A stretch of 57,636 bases of DNA from Hyphomicrobiales bacterium (GCA_900472605.1 UCJD01000010.1:22775-80410); one strand, 5' to 3'; positions 27,074 to 36,428 are shown, counted from the stretch's first letter. A program made the numbers and translations. Notes: generated by a model not told the origin, from the letters alone.

Positions 27074-28366
27074 CTATTGCACCGTCCATTGCGCGATATC
27101 GTCGCGTTCGCCGATCAGCGCCAGTCCGTGCGCGATCGAGAGCATCTCGCCGCCGGTCTCGATACGGTCCTTGTCGAAGCGCTCGGTGAAGATGCGGCGA
27201 ACGGCGGGAACGAAGGAGGTGCCGCCGGTAAGGAACACCTTGTCGATCGCGCCCGCTTCCGTGTTGGTCTTTTCGAGCACATCGTCGAGCGCGCCTTCGA
27301 TGCGGGCGAGATCGTCGGCGATCCAGCCCTCGAAGTCCGCGCGGGCCACCATCCGCTTTCCGGCGCGGCCAAGCGGCGAGAAGTTGAACTCGGCCTCCTC
27401 AGTGGCTGATAGAGCCATCTTCGTGGCCGAAACCGCCTGGTACAGTGGATAGCCTTCGTCGTGATCGACGAGGTCGATGAAAAGCTCCAGCTTTTCGGGT
27501 TCGAGCGCGGTTCTCACGAGCTTCTTCAGGTCTTCGTATTCGCGCGAGGTCTTGAAGATCGACAGCTGGTTCCAGCGGCTGAAGCTGGAATAGTAGTTGG
27601 TCGGCACTTCAAGGATCTTGTCGAAGCTCTTGAAGTGGCTGCCCTTGCCGATTTCAGGCGCGACGACGTTTTCGATGATGCGGGCGTCGAAGTGATCACC
27701 GGCGATGCCGACACCGGAATGGCCGATCGGCGTTGCCTTCAACTGCCCGCCAATTGTCTCGAAGCGGATCAGCGAATAGTCGGTCGTGCCGCCGCCGAAG
27801 TCGGCGACAAGCACCGTCGCGTCGCTTTTCAGGTTCTGCGCGAAGTAGAACGCGGCCGCAACCGGTTCGTAGACATAGTGCACCTCGGGGAAGCCGAAGC
27901 GCGACAGCGCCTCGTTGTAGCGCTGCGTCGCCAGGACCGGATCGGGGCTCGCGCCGGCAAAATGCACCGGCCGGCCGGTGACGATACGCGCGACATCAGA
28001 CGGCCAGTTGTCGCCGGCATAGTTGCTGAGGCGGCGGATGAACACCTCCATCAGGTCCTCGAAGCTGTGGCGCTTGGCGTAGATCAGCGTGCCCTGGAAG
28101 AGGGCACTGGCGGCGAATGTCTTGATCGACTGCAGGAAGCGACAATCGCCGGGATTGTCGATGAACTGGCGGATCGCCGCATGGCCGGCCTCGACCTTCA
28201 GCGCCGACGCGCCGAGTTTGCCGTCCTTCATGAAGGACAGCGCGGTACGCATGCTGTCGCTTTCGCCTGCCGAACTGGTAAAGCCCATCGAATGGGTGGT
28301 CTTGCCGTCAGCGGTGGCAAGTACGGTGTTGGTCGTGCCAAAGTCCAAACCTAGCGCTTGAGCCAT
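27074..28366 (-). CDS. Hsp70-family protein, YegD-like
   Basis: A 430-residue actin-fold ATPase that lacks the DnaK substrate-binding domain. The phosphate-1 loop GLDFGTTNTVLA is at 5-16, the phosphate-2 loop VADFGGGTTDYSL is near 200, and the adenosine loop FLTGGTSFVP is near 390. This is the YegD-type short Hsp70 found across rhizobia; its client is unknown. I start at the ATG behind GAGAGGTG; the frame continues 39 codons upstream without a binding site. A perfect palindrome lies upstream. Confidence 0.88.
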   Translation of the reverse strand: MAQALGLDFGTTNTVLATADGKTTHSMGFTSSAGESDSMRTALSFMKDGKLGASALKVEAGHAAIRQFIDNPGDCRFLQSIKTFAASALFQGTLIYAKRHSFEDLMEVFIRRLSNYAGDNWPSDVARIVTGRPVHFAGASPDPVLATQRYNEALSRFGFPEVHYVYEPVAAAFYFAQNLKSDATVLVADFGGGTTDYSLIRFETIGGQLKATPIGHSGVGIAGDHFDARIIENVVAPEIGKGSHFKSFDKILEVPTNYYSSFSRWNQLSIFKTSREYEDLKKLVRTALEPEKLELFIDLVDHDEGYPLYQAVSATKMALSATEEAEFNFSPLGRAGKRMVARADFEGWIADDLARIEGALDDVLEKTNTEAGAIDKVFLTGGTSFVPAVRRIFTERFDKDRIETGGEMLSIAHGLALIGERDDIAQWTVQ

Positions 28367-28402
28367 GCTCGCACCTCTCAATGTCGATCGTTGCTGGAGA
28401 CT

Positions 28403-28416
28403 GGAGCAATTGCTCC
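28403..28416. promoter_or_regulatory. perfect 14-bp palindrome upstream of the Hsp70 gene
   Basis: GGAGCAATTGCTCC lies 37 bases upstream of the chosen start, where an operator or promoter element would be. A related hairpin (TGGAGC-GCTT-GCTCCA) occurs at 41639-41654. No regulator is assigned. Confidence 0.35.
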
Positions 28417-28503
28417 GCCAGGGCGCCAAGGGACGCCCGAATTCAAGAGGGCGCGTGATGCCACAGCGGTCTGTCTTATTCAAGACGCGGAGCGCAAAAT
28501 GAA

Positions 28504-28524
28504 ACGGGCGCCGATGGCGCCCGT
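28504..28524 (-). terminator. terminator of the RND efflux operon
   Basis: ACGGGCGCC and GGCGCCCGT form a perfect 9-bp stem with a 3-base loop just after the permease stop; on the minus strand it is followed by TTTCATTTT. Confidence 0.75.
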
Positions 28525-28529
28525 CCGGA

Positions 28530-31500
28530 TCACTCTGCTGCGATGGCCCGGGGGGGCTCTTCGTGAAGCTCTTCCTTTTTCCTTCGGCCGAGGCCGAGCA
28601 ACCAATCGCTGAGCCGCCCCATCTCGACGAAGATGACCGGCGTGATGAACAGCGTCAGCGCCTGGCTGACGATGAGGCCGCCGACGACGGCGATGCCGAG
28701 CGGTTGGCGAAGCTCAGAGCTGGCGCCCGAGCCAAGCGCGATGGGGAGCGCTCCGAGCAAAGCGCAGAAGGTGGTCATCATGATTGGCCGGAAACGTCGC
28801 ACACAGGCTTCGTGGATGGCCTCTGATGAAGTCATGCCGGTGCCTGAGCGCAGGTTCTCCAGCGCCACGTCGATCATCATAATCGCGTTCTTCTTGACGA
28901 TGCCGATCAGCATCAAGAGGCCGATCAGCGCGATGATCGACAGATCGAAGCCCATTACCCTCAGCGCCAGAAGCGCGCCGAGCGCCGCCGCCGGCAGGCC
29001 GGACAGAATCGTCAGCGGGTGGATGAAGCTCTCGTAAAGCACCCCGAGAACGACATAGATCGTCAGTACCGCCGCCAGGATCAGGAGAGGCGTGTTGCCC
29101 TGCGATTGCTCGAAGATTTGCGCCGTGCCGCCATAGGACGTGAAGACGTCCGAGGGCATGTCGATGTCCTTCTTGATCTGGTCGATCGCAGCTGTTGCGT
29201 CGCCTAGAGCCTCGCCGGCGGGCAGGTTGAACGATACCGTTGTCGAGACGAGCTGGCCGGTCTGGTTGATCGTCACCGGACCGGTGGTGCGCTCGACCGT
29301 TGCGAAGTTCGACAGCGGAACGAGCGCGCCGCTCGACGACGCCACGCGGATGTCCTGCAGCTTCTGGTCATCCCAGGGCGCGTTGGTGTCGTACTCGACG
29401 AGCACGTCGTAGCTGTCGCCGGTCGACTGGATCTGCGCCGCCGCATAGCCGCCGAAGGATTCTTGTAGCGTCGTGCGCAGCTGGTCGTCGGTGATGCCGA
29501 AGGCGGCGGCCTTTTCCGTATCGACCTTGATCTCTGCCTGCAACGCGTTGTTCTGCGCGTCCGATGTCACGTCGGTAAAGCGCGGATCGCCGTGCATGGC
29601 CTGCTGGATCTTGTTGGCCCAGAGGTTTGTCTGGTCCGCGCTCAGCGCCTGCACCACCAGCTGATACTGGCTGGCCGTCTGCCGTCCACCGAAGCGCAAG
29701 CTCTGCTGCGGTGTGATGAAGGCCTGCAGGCCGGGGATCTTGCTGATGCTGGCGCGCAGTTCGCGCAGCGTCTGATCGAGCGGTGGCCTGTCCTTCTTGT
29801 CCTTCAATTCGACGAACATCGTGCCGTTGTTGAGCGGGCTGCGGGCATTGCCGCCGACGATCGACATGACGTGGTTGACGGCAGGGTTCTGCTTCACGAG
29901 TGCCGCCGCCTGATTCTGCAGGTCCTTCATCGCCGGGTAGGAGATATCCTGGCGGGCGCGGGTCGAGATGTTGAGACGGCCGATATCTTCCGTCGGGAAG
30001 AAGCTGGTCGGCAGCGTCATGAACAGGTAGATGGTCAGTCCGACCGAGGCGAGGAACAGCCCGAGAATGGCCGGACGGTGCGCCAGGCACCAGGCGACGG
30101 AGCGGTCATAGCCCCGCAGCGTCCGCTCGAAGCCGGCGTCGAACCAGCGAATGAAGAAAGGCGGCTGGCTATGGCCGCTGCCGAGCCGCGAAGCGAGCAT
30201 CGGCGTGACCGTCAGCGACACGATGGCGGATGCCACGATGGCGATCGCTACCACCATGCCGAACTCGTTGAAGATGCGCCCGACGACACCGCCCATCAGG
30301 AGGATGGGTATGAAGACGGCGATCAGCGAGACGGACATGGAGATGATCGTATAGCTGACCTCGCCGGATCCCTTGATGGCCGCCTCCAGCACCGGCATTC
30401 CATCCTCGACATGCCTGAGGATGTTTTCGAGCATGACGATGGCGTCGTCGACGACGAGGCCGACGGCGAGCGTCAGTCCGAGCAGCGAGATGTTGTCGAC
30501 GCTGTAGCCCAGCACATACATCATGCCGAAGGTCGTGATCAGCGACAGCGGCACGGCAAGCCCGGGGATCAGCGTCGCCGTCAGATGGCCGGTGAAGAGG
30601 TAGATGACGAGAACGACGAGACCGATCGTCAGGAATAGAGTGAACTTCACATCCGAGATGGCGTCGCGGATCGGCTTTGCCGAATCGTTCATCACCTGTG
30701 TCGTCACCGATCCCGGTATCTCGGCATGCAGCGCCGGCAGCTTGGCATTGATGGCGTCCACCACGGCAACGGTGTTGGCATCCGGCTGGCGCTGGATTGC
30801 CAGGATGATGCTCTGCTTGCCGTCATACCAGCTGCCTGTATTCTGGTTCTCGACGCTGTCCTCAACATCGGCGACATCGCCGAGATGGATCGGCGCGCCA
30901 CCGGGATTGGCGATGACCAGCGTGCGAAACTGCTCGGCATTGGTGCGCTGCGTGTCGGCGGTAATCGTCATGCTCTGGCTGTCGTTCTGCAAGGTCCCGA
31001 CGGGCACCTGGCTGTTGGCAGCCTGTATCGCCTTGTTGACCGTATCGATCCCCAGGCCCCGGTTGAGCAGCTTGTTCGGATCGACCTCGACACGCACGGC
31101 ATAGGTTTGCGCGCCAAAGACCGAGACCTCGGCCACGCCGGGCAGGGTGGAGAGCGAGGGCGAGATGATGTTCTCCGCGACATCGTCGAGCTTGCTGCGC
31201 GGCATCGTATCGCTCTGCACCGCAAGCAGCATGACCGGTGCGTCGGCCGGGTTGGTCTTTCTATAGCTCGGCGGCGTCGTCATGTTGTCGGGCAACTGCC
31301 GCGTCGCATGCGAGATCGCCGCCTGAACGTCGGCAGCAGCCGCATCGATGCTGCGGTTGAGATCGAACTGCAGCACGATGCTGGTATTGCCGAGCGAGTT
31401 GGTGGCGCTGATTTCGCTGATGCCCGGGATCGTCTCGAACTGCTTGATGAGCGGTGTAGCAACCGACGTCGCCATGGTCTTCGGCGAAGCGCCGGTCAGC

Positions 31501-31646
31501 GCTGCGGAGACGTTGATCGTCGGAAAATCGACCTGCGGCAAGGCTGCCACAGGCACGAGCTGATAGCCGGCGATACCGGCCAGCACGGCGCCGATGGCGA
31601 GAAGCGTGGTGGCGACGGGGCGCCGGATACAGAAATTTGGTATCAT
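28530..31646 (-). CDS. RND efflux permease, AcrB/MdtB-like
   Basis: A 1038-residue inner membrane proton antiporter of the hydrophobe/amphiphile efflux class. It starts with a helix followed by PQVDFPTINVSA, carries the paired proton-relay aspartates in GLVVDDAIVMLENI (near 407-408), and has the two-fold repeat of twelve helices and two large periplasmic loops. The sequence is closer to the MdtB/MdtC branch than to AcrB proper. It overlaps the membrane-fusion gene by four bases. No outer-membrane factor gene is adjacent, so the tripartite pump must use one encoded elsewhere. Confidence 0.92.
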   Translation of the reverse strand: MIPNFCIRRPVATTLLAIGAVLAGIAGYQLVPVAALPQVDFPTINVSAALTGASPKTMATSVATPLIKQFETIPGISEISATNSLGNTSIVLQFDLNRSIDAAAADVQAAISHATRQLPDNMTTPPSYRKTNPADAPVMLLAVQSDTMPRSKLDDVAENIISPSLSTLPGVAEVSVFGAQTYAVRVEVDPNKLLNRGLGIDTVNKAIQAANSQVPVGTLQNDSQSMTITADTQRTNAEQFRTLVIANPGGAPIHLGDVADVEDSVENQNTGSWYDGKQSIILAIQRQPDANTVAVVDAINAKLPALHAEIPGSVTTQVMNDSAKPIRDAISDVKFTLFLTIGLVVLVIYLFTGHLTATLIPGLAVPLSLITTFGMMYVLGYSVDNISLLGLTLAVGLVVDDAIVMLENILRHVEDGMPVLEAAIKGSGEVSYTIISMSVSLIAVFIPILLMGGVVGRIFNEFGMVVAIAIVASAIVSLTVTPMLASRLGSGHSQPPFFIRWFDAGFERTLRGYDRSVAWCLAHRPAILGLFLASVGLTIYLFMTLPTSFFPTEDIGRLNISTRARQDISYPAMKDLQNQAAALVKQNPAVNHVMSIVGGNARSPLNNGTMFVELKDKKDRPPLDQTLRELRASISKIPGLQAFITPQQSLRFGGRQTASQYQLVVQALSADQTNLWANKIQQAMHGDPRFTDVTSDAQNNALQAEIKVDTEKAAAFGITDDQLRTTLQESFGGYAAAQIQSTGDSYDVLVEYDTNAPWDDQKLQDIRVASSSGALVPLSNFATVERTTGPVTINQTGQLVSTTVSFNLPAGEALGDATAAIDQIKKDIDMPSDVFTSYGGTAQIFEQSQGNTPLLILAAVLTIYVVLGVLYESFIHPLTILSGLPAAALGALLALRVMGFDLSIIALIGLLMLIGIVKKNAIMMIDVALENLRSGTGMTSSEAIHEACVRRFRPIMMTTFCALLGALPIALGSGASSELRQPLGIAVVGGLIVSQALTLFITPVIFVEMGRLSDWLLGLGRRKKEELHEEPPRAIAAE

Positions 31647-32911
31647 TCGTCCGCGCCCGCCACGATGGTTTCCGTTGACTTCACCTGATCCGCCGAGGCG
31701 ACGTTGATCGCCTTGCTATCGAATTCTTCCTTCACAGGCTGCTTGTCGACGAGCTGCGCCTGTCCCTCGATGACCACATGGTCGCCTTCCGAGAGGCCGG
31801 CCGAGATCGCCGTATAGCCGCCATTCGCGCGCGCGACGGTCACAGGCGCCAGCCGTACCTTTCCGTCGTTGACAACGAAGGAATAGAAGCCGTCGGCGCC
31901 CGGGCTGACCGCCACCGTCGGCACGACGACCTGCTGTTCGTTGTTGTTGAAGTGAACGACGATGTTGACCGACTGGCCGGGCCAGAGCGCGCCCGATGCA
32001 TTTTCGAATTGCGCCTTGGCGAGGATTGTGCCGGACGCGGTATCGACGGTGTTGTCGTAGAAGCTGATATGCCCGGTTCGCGGTTTGCCCTTGCCCGACG
32101 GCGGTACGGTGGTCACATCGACGGGACCGGCTGCGAGCGCCAGCTTCAACTGCCTGAGATCGCGCTCCTGCAGGTGGAATTTCACATAGATCGGGTCGTA
32201 TTTTGCAATCGTCACGATCGCCGCACCTGCCGTCACGAAGGCGCCTGGGCTCACGGCGACGTCACCAAGACGCCCGTCAAACGGCGCCCGGATGTCTGTG
32301 TGCTCCAGCAATACCTGATCGGAGGCGAGCGTTGCCTTGTCCGCTTGCACCGTGGCAACGGCGGTATCGCGCGCGGCCTTCGCCTGATCATAGGTCTGCT
32401 GCGTGCCGGCTTTCGATGTCAGGAGGTCGGAGGCGCGCGTGAGCGCAGTCTCGGTCTCGGCAACCGTGGCGGTATCGCGCACGATCATCGCATTGTCCTT
32501 GTCGACCGCCGCCTGTGCCGTGCGATTGTCTAGCTTGGCAATCAGATCACCTTGCTTGACTGTGGCGCCATCCGTGGCGATGATCTCGGTCACCAGCCCC
32601 TGTTCTTGCGCGGCGATCGTCGTGTTGTCGTCGGCATCAGCCCAACCGGATGCTGTGACGTCGCGCGGCAGCACGGTCTTCACGGCGGCCACGGTTTTCA
32701 CCAGTGTTGGCCCACCGCCTTTGCGCCCCTTGCCCTTCTGGTCGCCGCCCTGTTGCGCTCCATCGCCTGTCGTCTGCTTGTCGCCGGAGGCATCGGCCTG
32801 CGTGGTTGGTTTCGGTCCGAACTGCGAGAGATAGGGAATGCGATCCTTGTAGTGCCACACGCCGAAGCCGGCTGCGACAACAAGGCAAATGGTGATCCAG
32901 GTTTTCTTCAT
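31643..32911 (-). CDS. RND periplasmic membrane-fusion protein
   Basis: A 422-residue adaptor. One N-terminal helix anchors it (about 5-19); a Gly- and Lys-rich linker (about 45-65) follows, then a barrel-sandwich region split by a coiled coil (about 105-190) and a beta-barrel domain. It is first in the operon with the permease. The start is 21 bases downstream of a perfect inverted repeat, so transcription is probably under a local repressor encoded elsewhere. Confidence 0.9.
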   Translation of the reverse strand: MKKTWITICLVVAAGFGVWHYKDRIPYLSQFGPKPTTQADASGDKQTTGDGAQQGGDQKGKGRKGGGPTLVKTVAAVKTVLPRDVTASGWADADDNTTIAAQEQGLVTEIIATDGATVKQGDLIAKLDNRTAQAAVDKDNAMIVRDTATVAETETALTRASDLLTSKAGTQQTYDQAKAARDTAVATVQADKATLASDQVLLEHTDIRAPFDGRLGDVAVSPGAFVTAGAAIVTIAKYDPIYVKFHLQERDLRQLKLALAAGPVDVTTVPPSGKGKPRTGHISFYDNTVDTASGTILAKAQFENASGALWPGQSVNIVVHFNNNEQQVVVPTVAVSPGADGFYSFVVNDGKVRLAPVTVARANGGYTAISAGLSEGDHVVIEGQAQLVDKQPVKEEFDSKAINVASADQVKSTETIVAGADE

Positions 32912-32932
32912 GGTTGATACCGGTCGGGGGCT

Positions 32933-32953
32933 GTTGAATATGTCTTATTCAAC
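32933..32953. promoter_or_regulatory. palindromic operator of the RND operon
   Basis: GTTGAATA-TGTCT-TATTCAAC is a perfect 8-bp inverted repeat with a 5-base spacer, 21 bases upstream of the adaptor start. This architecture suits a TetR-family repressor, but no such gene is in the window. Confidence 0.6.
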
Positions 32954-33084
32954 CACTTTTATTGCGGCACGAAAAAGACACAATCCCGGCAGGGGCATCA
33001 CTAAGTGGTTAGAATAGCTTAAATTTTCGTAATGTTCGCATATTCTAAAGAAGGGGCGATCGTGCAAATGTGGCGCAACCGCGG

Positions 33085-33109
33085 TCGGGCGCCATCAACT
33101 GACGCCCGA
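33085..33109 (-). terminator. hairpin after the SDR gene
   Basis: TCGGGCG and CGCCCGA form a perfect 7-bp stem with an 11-base loop, 14 bases after the SDR stop. There is no T-run; a weak terminator is possible. Confidence 0.35.
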
Positions 33110-33122
33110 TTGTCGTTTGCGA

Positions 33123-33911
33123 TCAGAGGGATCGCGCCGCGCCGCCATCGCAGCGTACCAGGCTGCCGGTGATATAGCTCGCCTGCTGGCTGCACAGGAA
33201 GGCGGCGGTCGCCGCGAACTCCTCCACCTTGCCATACCGCCCGACCGGGATGGCCGCTTCCTTGACGACGCGAACGTCTTCGATGCTTTTGCCCGTGCGC
33301 TTGGCGGCAGCCCCGTCGAGATCGTCGAGCCGGCTCGTCAGGATGCTGCCTGGGAGCAGCAGATTGGTGGTGACGCCGAAGCGGCCGATTTCGGTGGCCA
33401 GCGTCTTGCTCCAGCCGGCAAGCGCAGGGCGCAGCGTGTTGGAAAGCGCGAGATTGCCGATCGGTTCGATCACGCCCGAGGAGGCCACGGTCAGGATGCG
33501 GCCCCACCCCTGTTCCTTCATGCCGGGCAGCAGAGCGTTGGTGAGCGTGATGACCCTGAGGACCATGGAAAAGAAATAGGTCTCCAGCCGGTCGGCTGTC
33601 ATGTCCTCGGTGGTGCCGGGCGTCGGGCCGCCGGTATTGTTGATCAGGATGTCCACGCCGCCGAGCTTGCTCTTGACTGATGTTAAGACCGTTTCGACGA
33701 AGTTTTCCTCCGAAAGATCGGCCCAGATCCAGTCGGCTTTGCCCTTGCCCTCGGCATTGATCGCCCTGCAGTTCGCCTCCAGCGTTTCGCCGCTGCGTCC
33801 GCACAAAAGCACATCGGCGCCTTCGCGCGCCAGGGCGACCGCGATCCCGTGGCCAAGTCCGCGCGACGATGCCAGCACGAGCGCGCGCTTACCCTTGATG
33901 CCCAGATCCAT
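33123..33911 (-). CDS. SDR-family protein lacking the catalytic Tyr/Lys
   Basis: A 262-residue Rossmann-fold protein. The cofactor loop is ASSRGLGHGIA instead of the usual TGxxxGIG, the NNTGG segment of the family is present, and a serine is in TVASSG. Where the catalytic YxxxK should be, the sequence reads LALSN, so both Tyr and Lys are replaced. This is the signature of the 'BKR-like' SDR subgroup that deviates from the catalytic tetrad. Enzyme activity is therefore doubtful. It is divergent from the ETF-quinone oxidoreductase gene. Confidence 0.8.
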   Translation of the reverse strand: MDLGIKGKRALVLASSRGLGHGIAVALAREGADVLLCGRSGETLEANCRAINAEGKGKADWIWADLSEENFVETVLTSVKSKLGGVDILINNTGGPTPGTTEDMTADRLETYFFSMVLRVITLTNALLPGMKEQGWGRILTVASSGVIEPIGNLALSNTLRPALAGWSKTLATEIGRFGVTTNLLLPGSILTSRLDDLDGAAAKRTGKSIEDVRVVKEAAIPVGRYGKVEEFAATAAFLCSQQASYITGSLVRCDGGAARSL

Positions 33912-33997
33912 TTTGAAGTCTCCTGTTGTTCGCTCCGTTTATAGGGCGCGCCAAGATCAAAAGGAAAGGCCGCGCGTGGCCAAATCGGGTTCATTTA

Positions 33998-34018
33998 TTG
34001 ACGTTAACGTAAGCGTCA
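33998..34018. promoter_or_regulatory. palindrome between SDR and ETF-QO genes
   Basis: TTGACG-TTAACGTAA-GCGTCA contains the perfect core ACGTTAACGT and lies 87 bases upstream of the SDR start and about 150 bases upstream of the ETF-QO start. It recalls palindromes of MerR-family regulators of branched-chain amino acid and fatty acid degradation; that link is from memory and not tested. Confidence 0.4.
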
Positions 34019-34165
34019 GTTAGTTCTTCTGTTGAGAGGAATACCATTGCGCGAAATGGGGTGTTGGCTGTCGTTTCCCGGCTCGACAATCCGGCCGTGT
34101 TTTGTCAAGAGATACCCACACACGGGGAATTATGGCCGCAAAGCCGGCTGAGCGGAGAATGACGT

Positions 34166-35830
34166 ATGACTGAAGCGACTGAACTGCCCGAACGCGAGAG
34201 CATGGAATTCGACGTCGTGATTGTCGGCGGCGGTCCTGCCGGCCTTTCGGCGGCGATCCGGCTGAAGCAGGTCAATCCCGAGCTCTCCGTCGTGGTGCTG
34301 GAGAAGGGTGCCGAAGTTGGTGCGCATATCCTCTCGGGCGCTGTCGTCGACCCCATCGGTATCGATCGCCTGCTGCCTGATTGGCGCGAGGAAGCTGATC
34401 ATCCCTTCAAGACCGAGGTGAAGGAAGATCACTTCCTTCTTCTCGGCCCGGCTGGCTCGATCCGCCTGCCGAATTTCGCCATGCCGCCGCTGATGAACAA
34501 TCACGGCAACTACATCGTCTCGCTCGGCAACGTCTGTCGCTGGCTGGCGGGCCACGCGGAAGCCTTGGGCGTCGAGATCTATCCAGGCTTCGCCGCCACC
34601 GAAGTGCTCTACAATGATGAAGGCGCCGTCATCGGTGTCGCGACCGGCGACATGGGCGTCGAGAAAAACGGCGAGCCCGGCCCGAATTTCACCCGCGGCA
34701 TGGAACTGCTCGGCAAGTATGTGCTGATCGGCGAAGGCGTGCGCGGCTCGCTCGCCAAGCAACTCATCGCCAAGTTCGACCTGCAGAAGGATCGCGAACC
34801 GCAAAAGTTCGGTATCGGCATCAAGGAACTCTGGCAGGTCAAGCCGGAGAACCACAAGCAGGGCCTCGTGCAGCACTCCTTCGGCTGGCCGCTCGGCATG
34901 AAGACCGGCGGTGGTTCCTTCCTGTATCATCTGGAAGACAACCTCGTCGCAGTCGGCTTCGTAGTGCACCTGAACTACAAGAATCCCTACCTCTACCCCT
35001 TCGAGGAATTCCAGCGCTTCAAGACGCATCCGGCGATCCGCACCACCTTCGAGGGCGGCAAGCGCCTGTCGTACGGCGCTCGTGCCATCACCGAGGGCGG
35101 TTACCAGTCGGTGCCGAAGCTGACCTTCCCAGGCGGCGCCCTGATCGGCTGCTCTGCCGGCTTCGTCAACGTTCCCCGCATCAAGGGCAGCCACAATGCG
35201 GTGCTGTCAGGGATGCTGGCGGCCAACAGGATCGCTGACGCCATTGCCGCCGGCCGCGCCAATGACGAAGTGGTCGAGATCGAGAACGACTGGCGTTCGA
35301 GCGACATCGGCAAGGACCTGAAGCGGGTCCGCAACGTCAAGCCGTTGTGGTCGAAGTTCGGCACGGCTGTTGGCGTGGCGCTCGGCGGTCTCGATATGTG
35401 GACCAACCAGCTGTTCGGCTTCTCCTTCTTCGGCACGCTCGGCCACGGCAAGACCGACGCCCAATCGCTCGAGCCGGCTTCCAAGCACAAGAAGATCGAC
35501 TACCCCAAGCCCGACGGCGTGCTCACCTTCGACCGTCTCTCTTCGGTGTTCCTGTCGAACACCAACCACGAGGAGAACGAGCCGGTGCATCTGAAGGTCA
35601 AGGACATGGCGCTGCAGAAGTCGTCGGAACACGATGTCTTCGCCGGTCCCTCGACGCGCTACTGTCCTGCAGGCGTCTACGAGTGGGTCGAGAAGGACGG
35701 GCAGGAGACCTACGTCATCAACGCCCAGAACTGCGTCCACTGCAAGACCTGCGACATCAAGGATCCCAACCAGAACATCAACTGGGTGCCGCCGCAGGGC
35801 GGCGAGGGGCCTGTTTATCCGAATATGTAA
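34166..35830 (+). CDS. electron transfer flavoprotein-ubiquinone oxidoreductase
   Basis: A 554-residue membrane-associated flavoprotein that passes electrons from ETF to ubiquinone during acyl-CoA and amino acid oxidation. The FAD site is VIVGGGPAGLSAAIRL (about 13-28). A ubiquinone-binding region follows, and the 4Fe-4S cluster cysteines are in YCPAGVY (about 500) and CVHCKTC (about 525-531). The C-terminus ends PQGGEGPVYPNM as usual. GGAG before the ATG supports the start. No etfAB genes are adjacent. Confidence 0.94.
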   Translation: MTEATELPERESMEFDVVIVGGGPAGLSAAIRLKQVNPELSVVVLEKGAEVGAHILSGAVVDPIGIDRLLPDWREEADHPFKTEVKEDHFLLLGPAGSIRLPNFAMPPLMNNHGNYIVSLGNVCRWLAGHAEALGVEIYPGFAATEVLYNDEGAVIGVATGDMGVEKNGEPGPNFTRGMELLGKYVLIGEGVRGSLAKQLIAKFDLQKDREPQKFGIGIKELWQVKPENHKQGLVQHSFGWPLGMKTGGGSFLYHLEDNLVAVGFVVHLNYKNPYLYPFEEFQRFKTHPAIRTTFEGGKRLSYGARAITEGGYQSVPKLTFPGGALIGCSAGFVNVPRIKGSHNAVLSGMLAANRIADAIAAGRANDEVVEIENDWRSSDIGKDLKRVRNVKPLWSKFGTAVGVALGGLDMWTNQLFGFSFFGTLGHGKTDAQSLEPASKHKKIDYPKPDGVLTFDRLSSVFLSNTNHEENEPVHLKVKDMALQKSSEHDVFAGPSTRYCPAGVYEWVEKDGQETYVINAQNCVHCKTCDIKDPNQNINWVPPQGGEGPVYPNM

Positions 35831-35839
35831 GGCAGAGCC

Positions 35840-36385
35840 ATGAGCGCCACCCTGGTGATCAGGCAAGCGCGCTTGGAAGAACTGCCGCGCCTGACCGAGA
35901 TCGAACTCGATGCCTTCGCCACATTGGCGGAGGCGTTGAGCATCTCCGACGCCGCGCATGCCTTGCCGCACGCTATCCTGCGAAAAGCGCTCGAGGCCGG
36001 CCTGGTGATCGTGGTCGCAGACGGCGATGATCGCCCGGTAGGCTTCCTCGCGGCGGAAGAAATCAGCGACACGCTCTATGTGATCGAGCTCGATGTCAGC
36101 AGAGACTGGCAACGAAAGGGCGTCGGCCGGCGTCTGATGGCCCACGCGGTCGAAATGGCAAGGACACGCCGGCTTTCCGCGCTGACGTTGACGACGGACC
36201 GCCATGTCCCGTTCAACGCACCTTTCTACCAATCCATCGGCTTTCAAACGGTAGACGGCGAGGCCATGTTGCCATTTATGCGGGCCAAGGTCGATGCTGA
36301 GATCAGCAACGGCATGGACCCGGAACGGCGCGTGGCCATGGTGTTGCGGCTTGGGCGGGCGAACAGCCACCTCACAACCTCTTAA
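35840..36385 (+). CDS. GNAT-family N-acetyltransferase
   Basis: A 181-residue acetyltransferase with the acetyl-CoA loop RKGVGRRL (about 94-101) and the downstream FYQSIGF motif (about 131-137). It begins nine bases after the ETF-QO stop, so the two may be cotranscribed. Its substrate is not evident. Confidence 0.85.
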   Translation: MSATLVIRQARLEELPRLTEIELDAFATLAEALSISDAAHALPHAILRKALEAGLVIVVADGDDRPVGFLAAEEISDTLYVIELDVSRDWQRKGVGRRLMAHAVEMARTRRLSALTLTTDRHVPFNAPFYQSIGFQTVDGEAMLPFMRAKVDAEISNGMDPERRVAMVLRLGRANSHLTTS

Positions 36386-36420
36386 CGAACGCGTTACCAC
36401 CGACACCCGCTTAGCACTTC

Positions 36421-36428
36421 ATTAACCA
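36421..36428 (+). promoter_or_regulatory. CtrA half-site-like motif upstream of the L,D-transpeptidase
   Basis: TTAACCAT about 51 bases before the start matches the CtrA half-site known from Caulobacter. A second TTAACC lies 10 bases downstream. Binding is inference. Confidence 0.3.

Noticed and set aside
35207..36406. 399-codon minus-strand frame opposite ETF-QO and the GNAT gene
   Set aside because: Covers two well-supported genes on the plus strand and has no recognisable motif.
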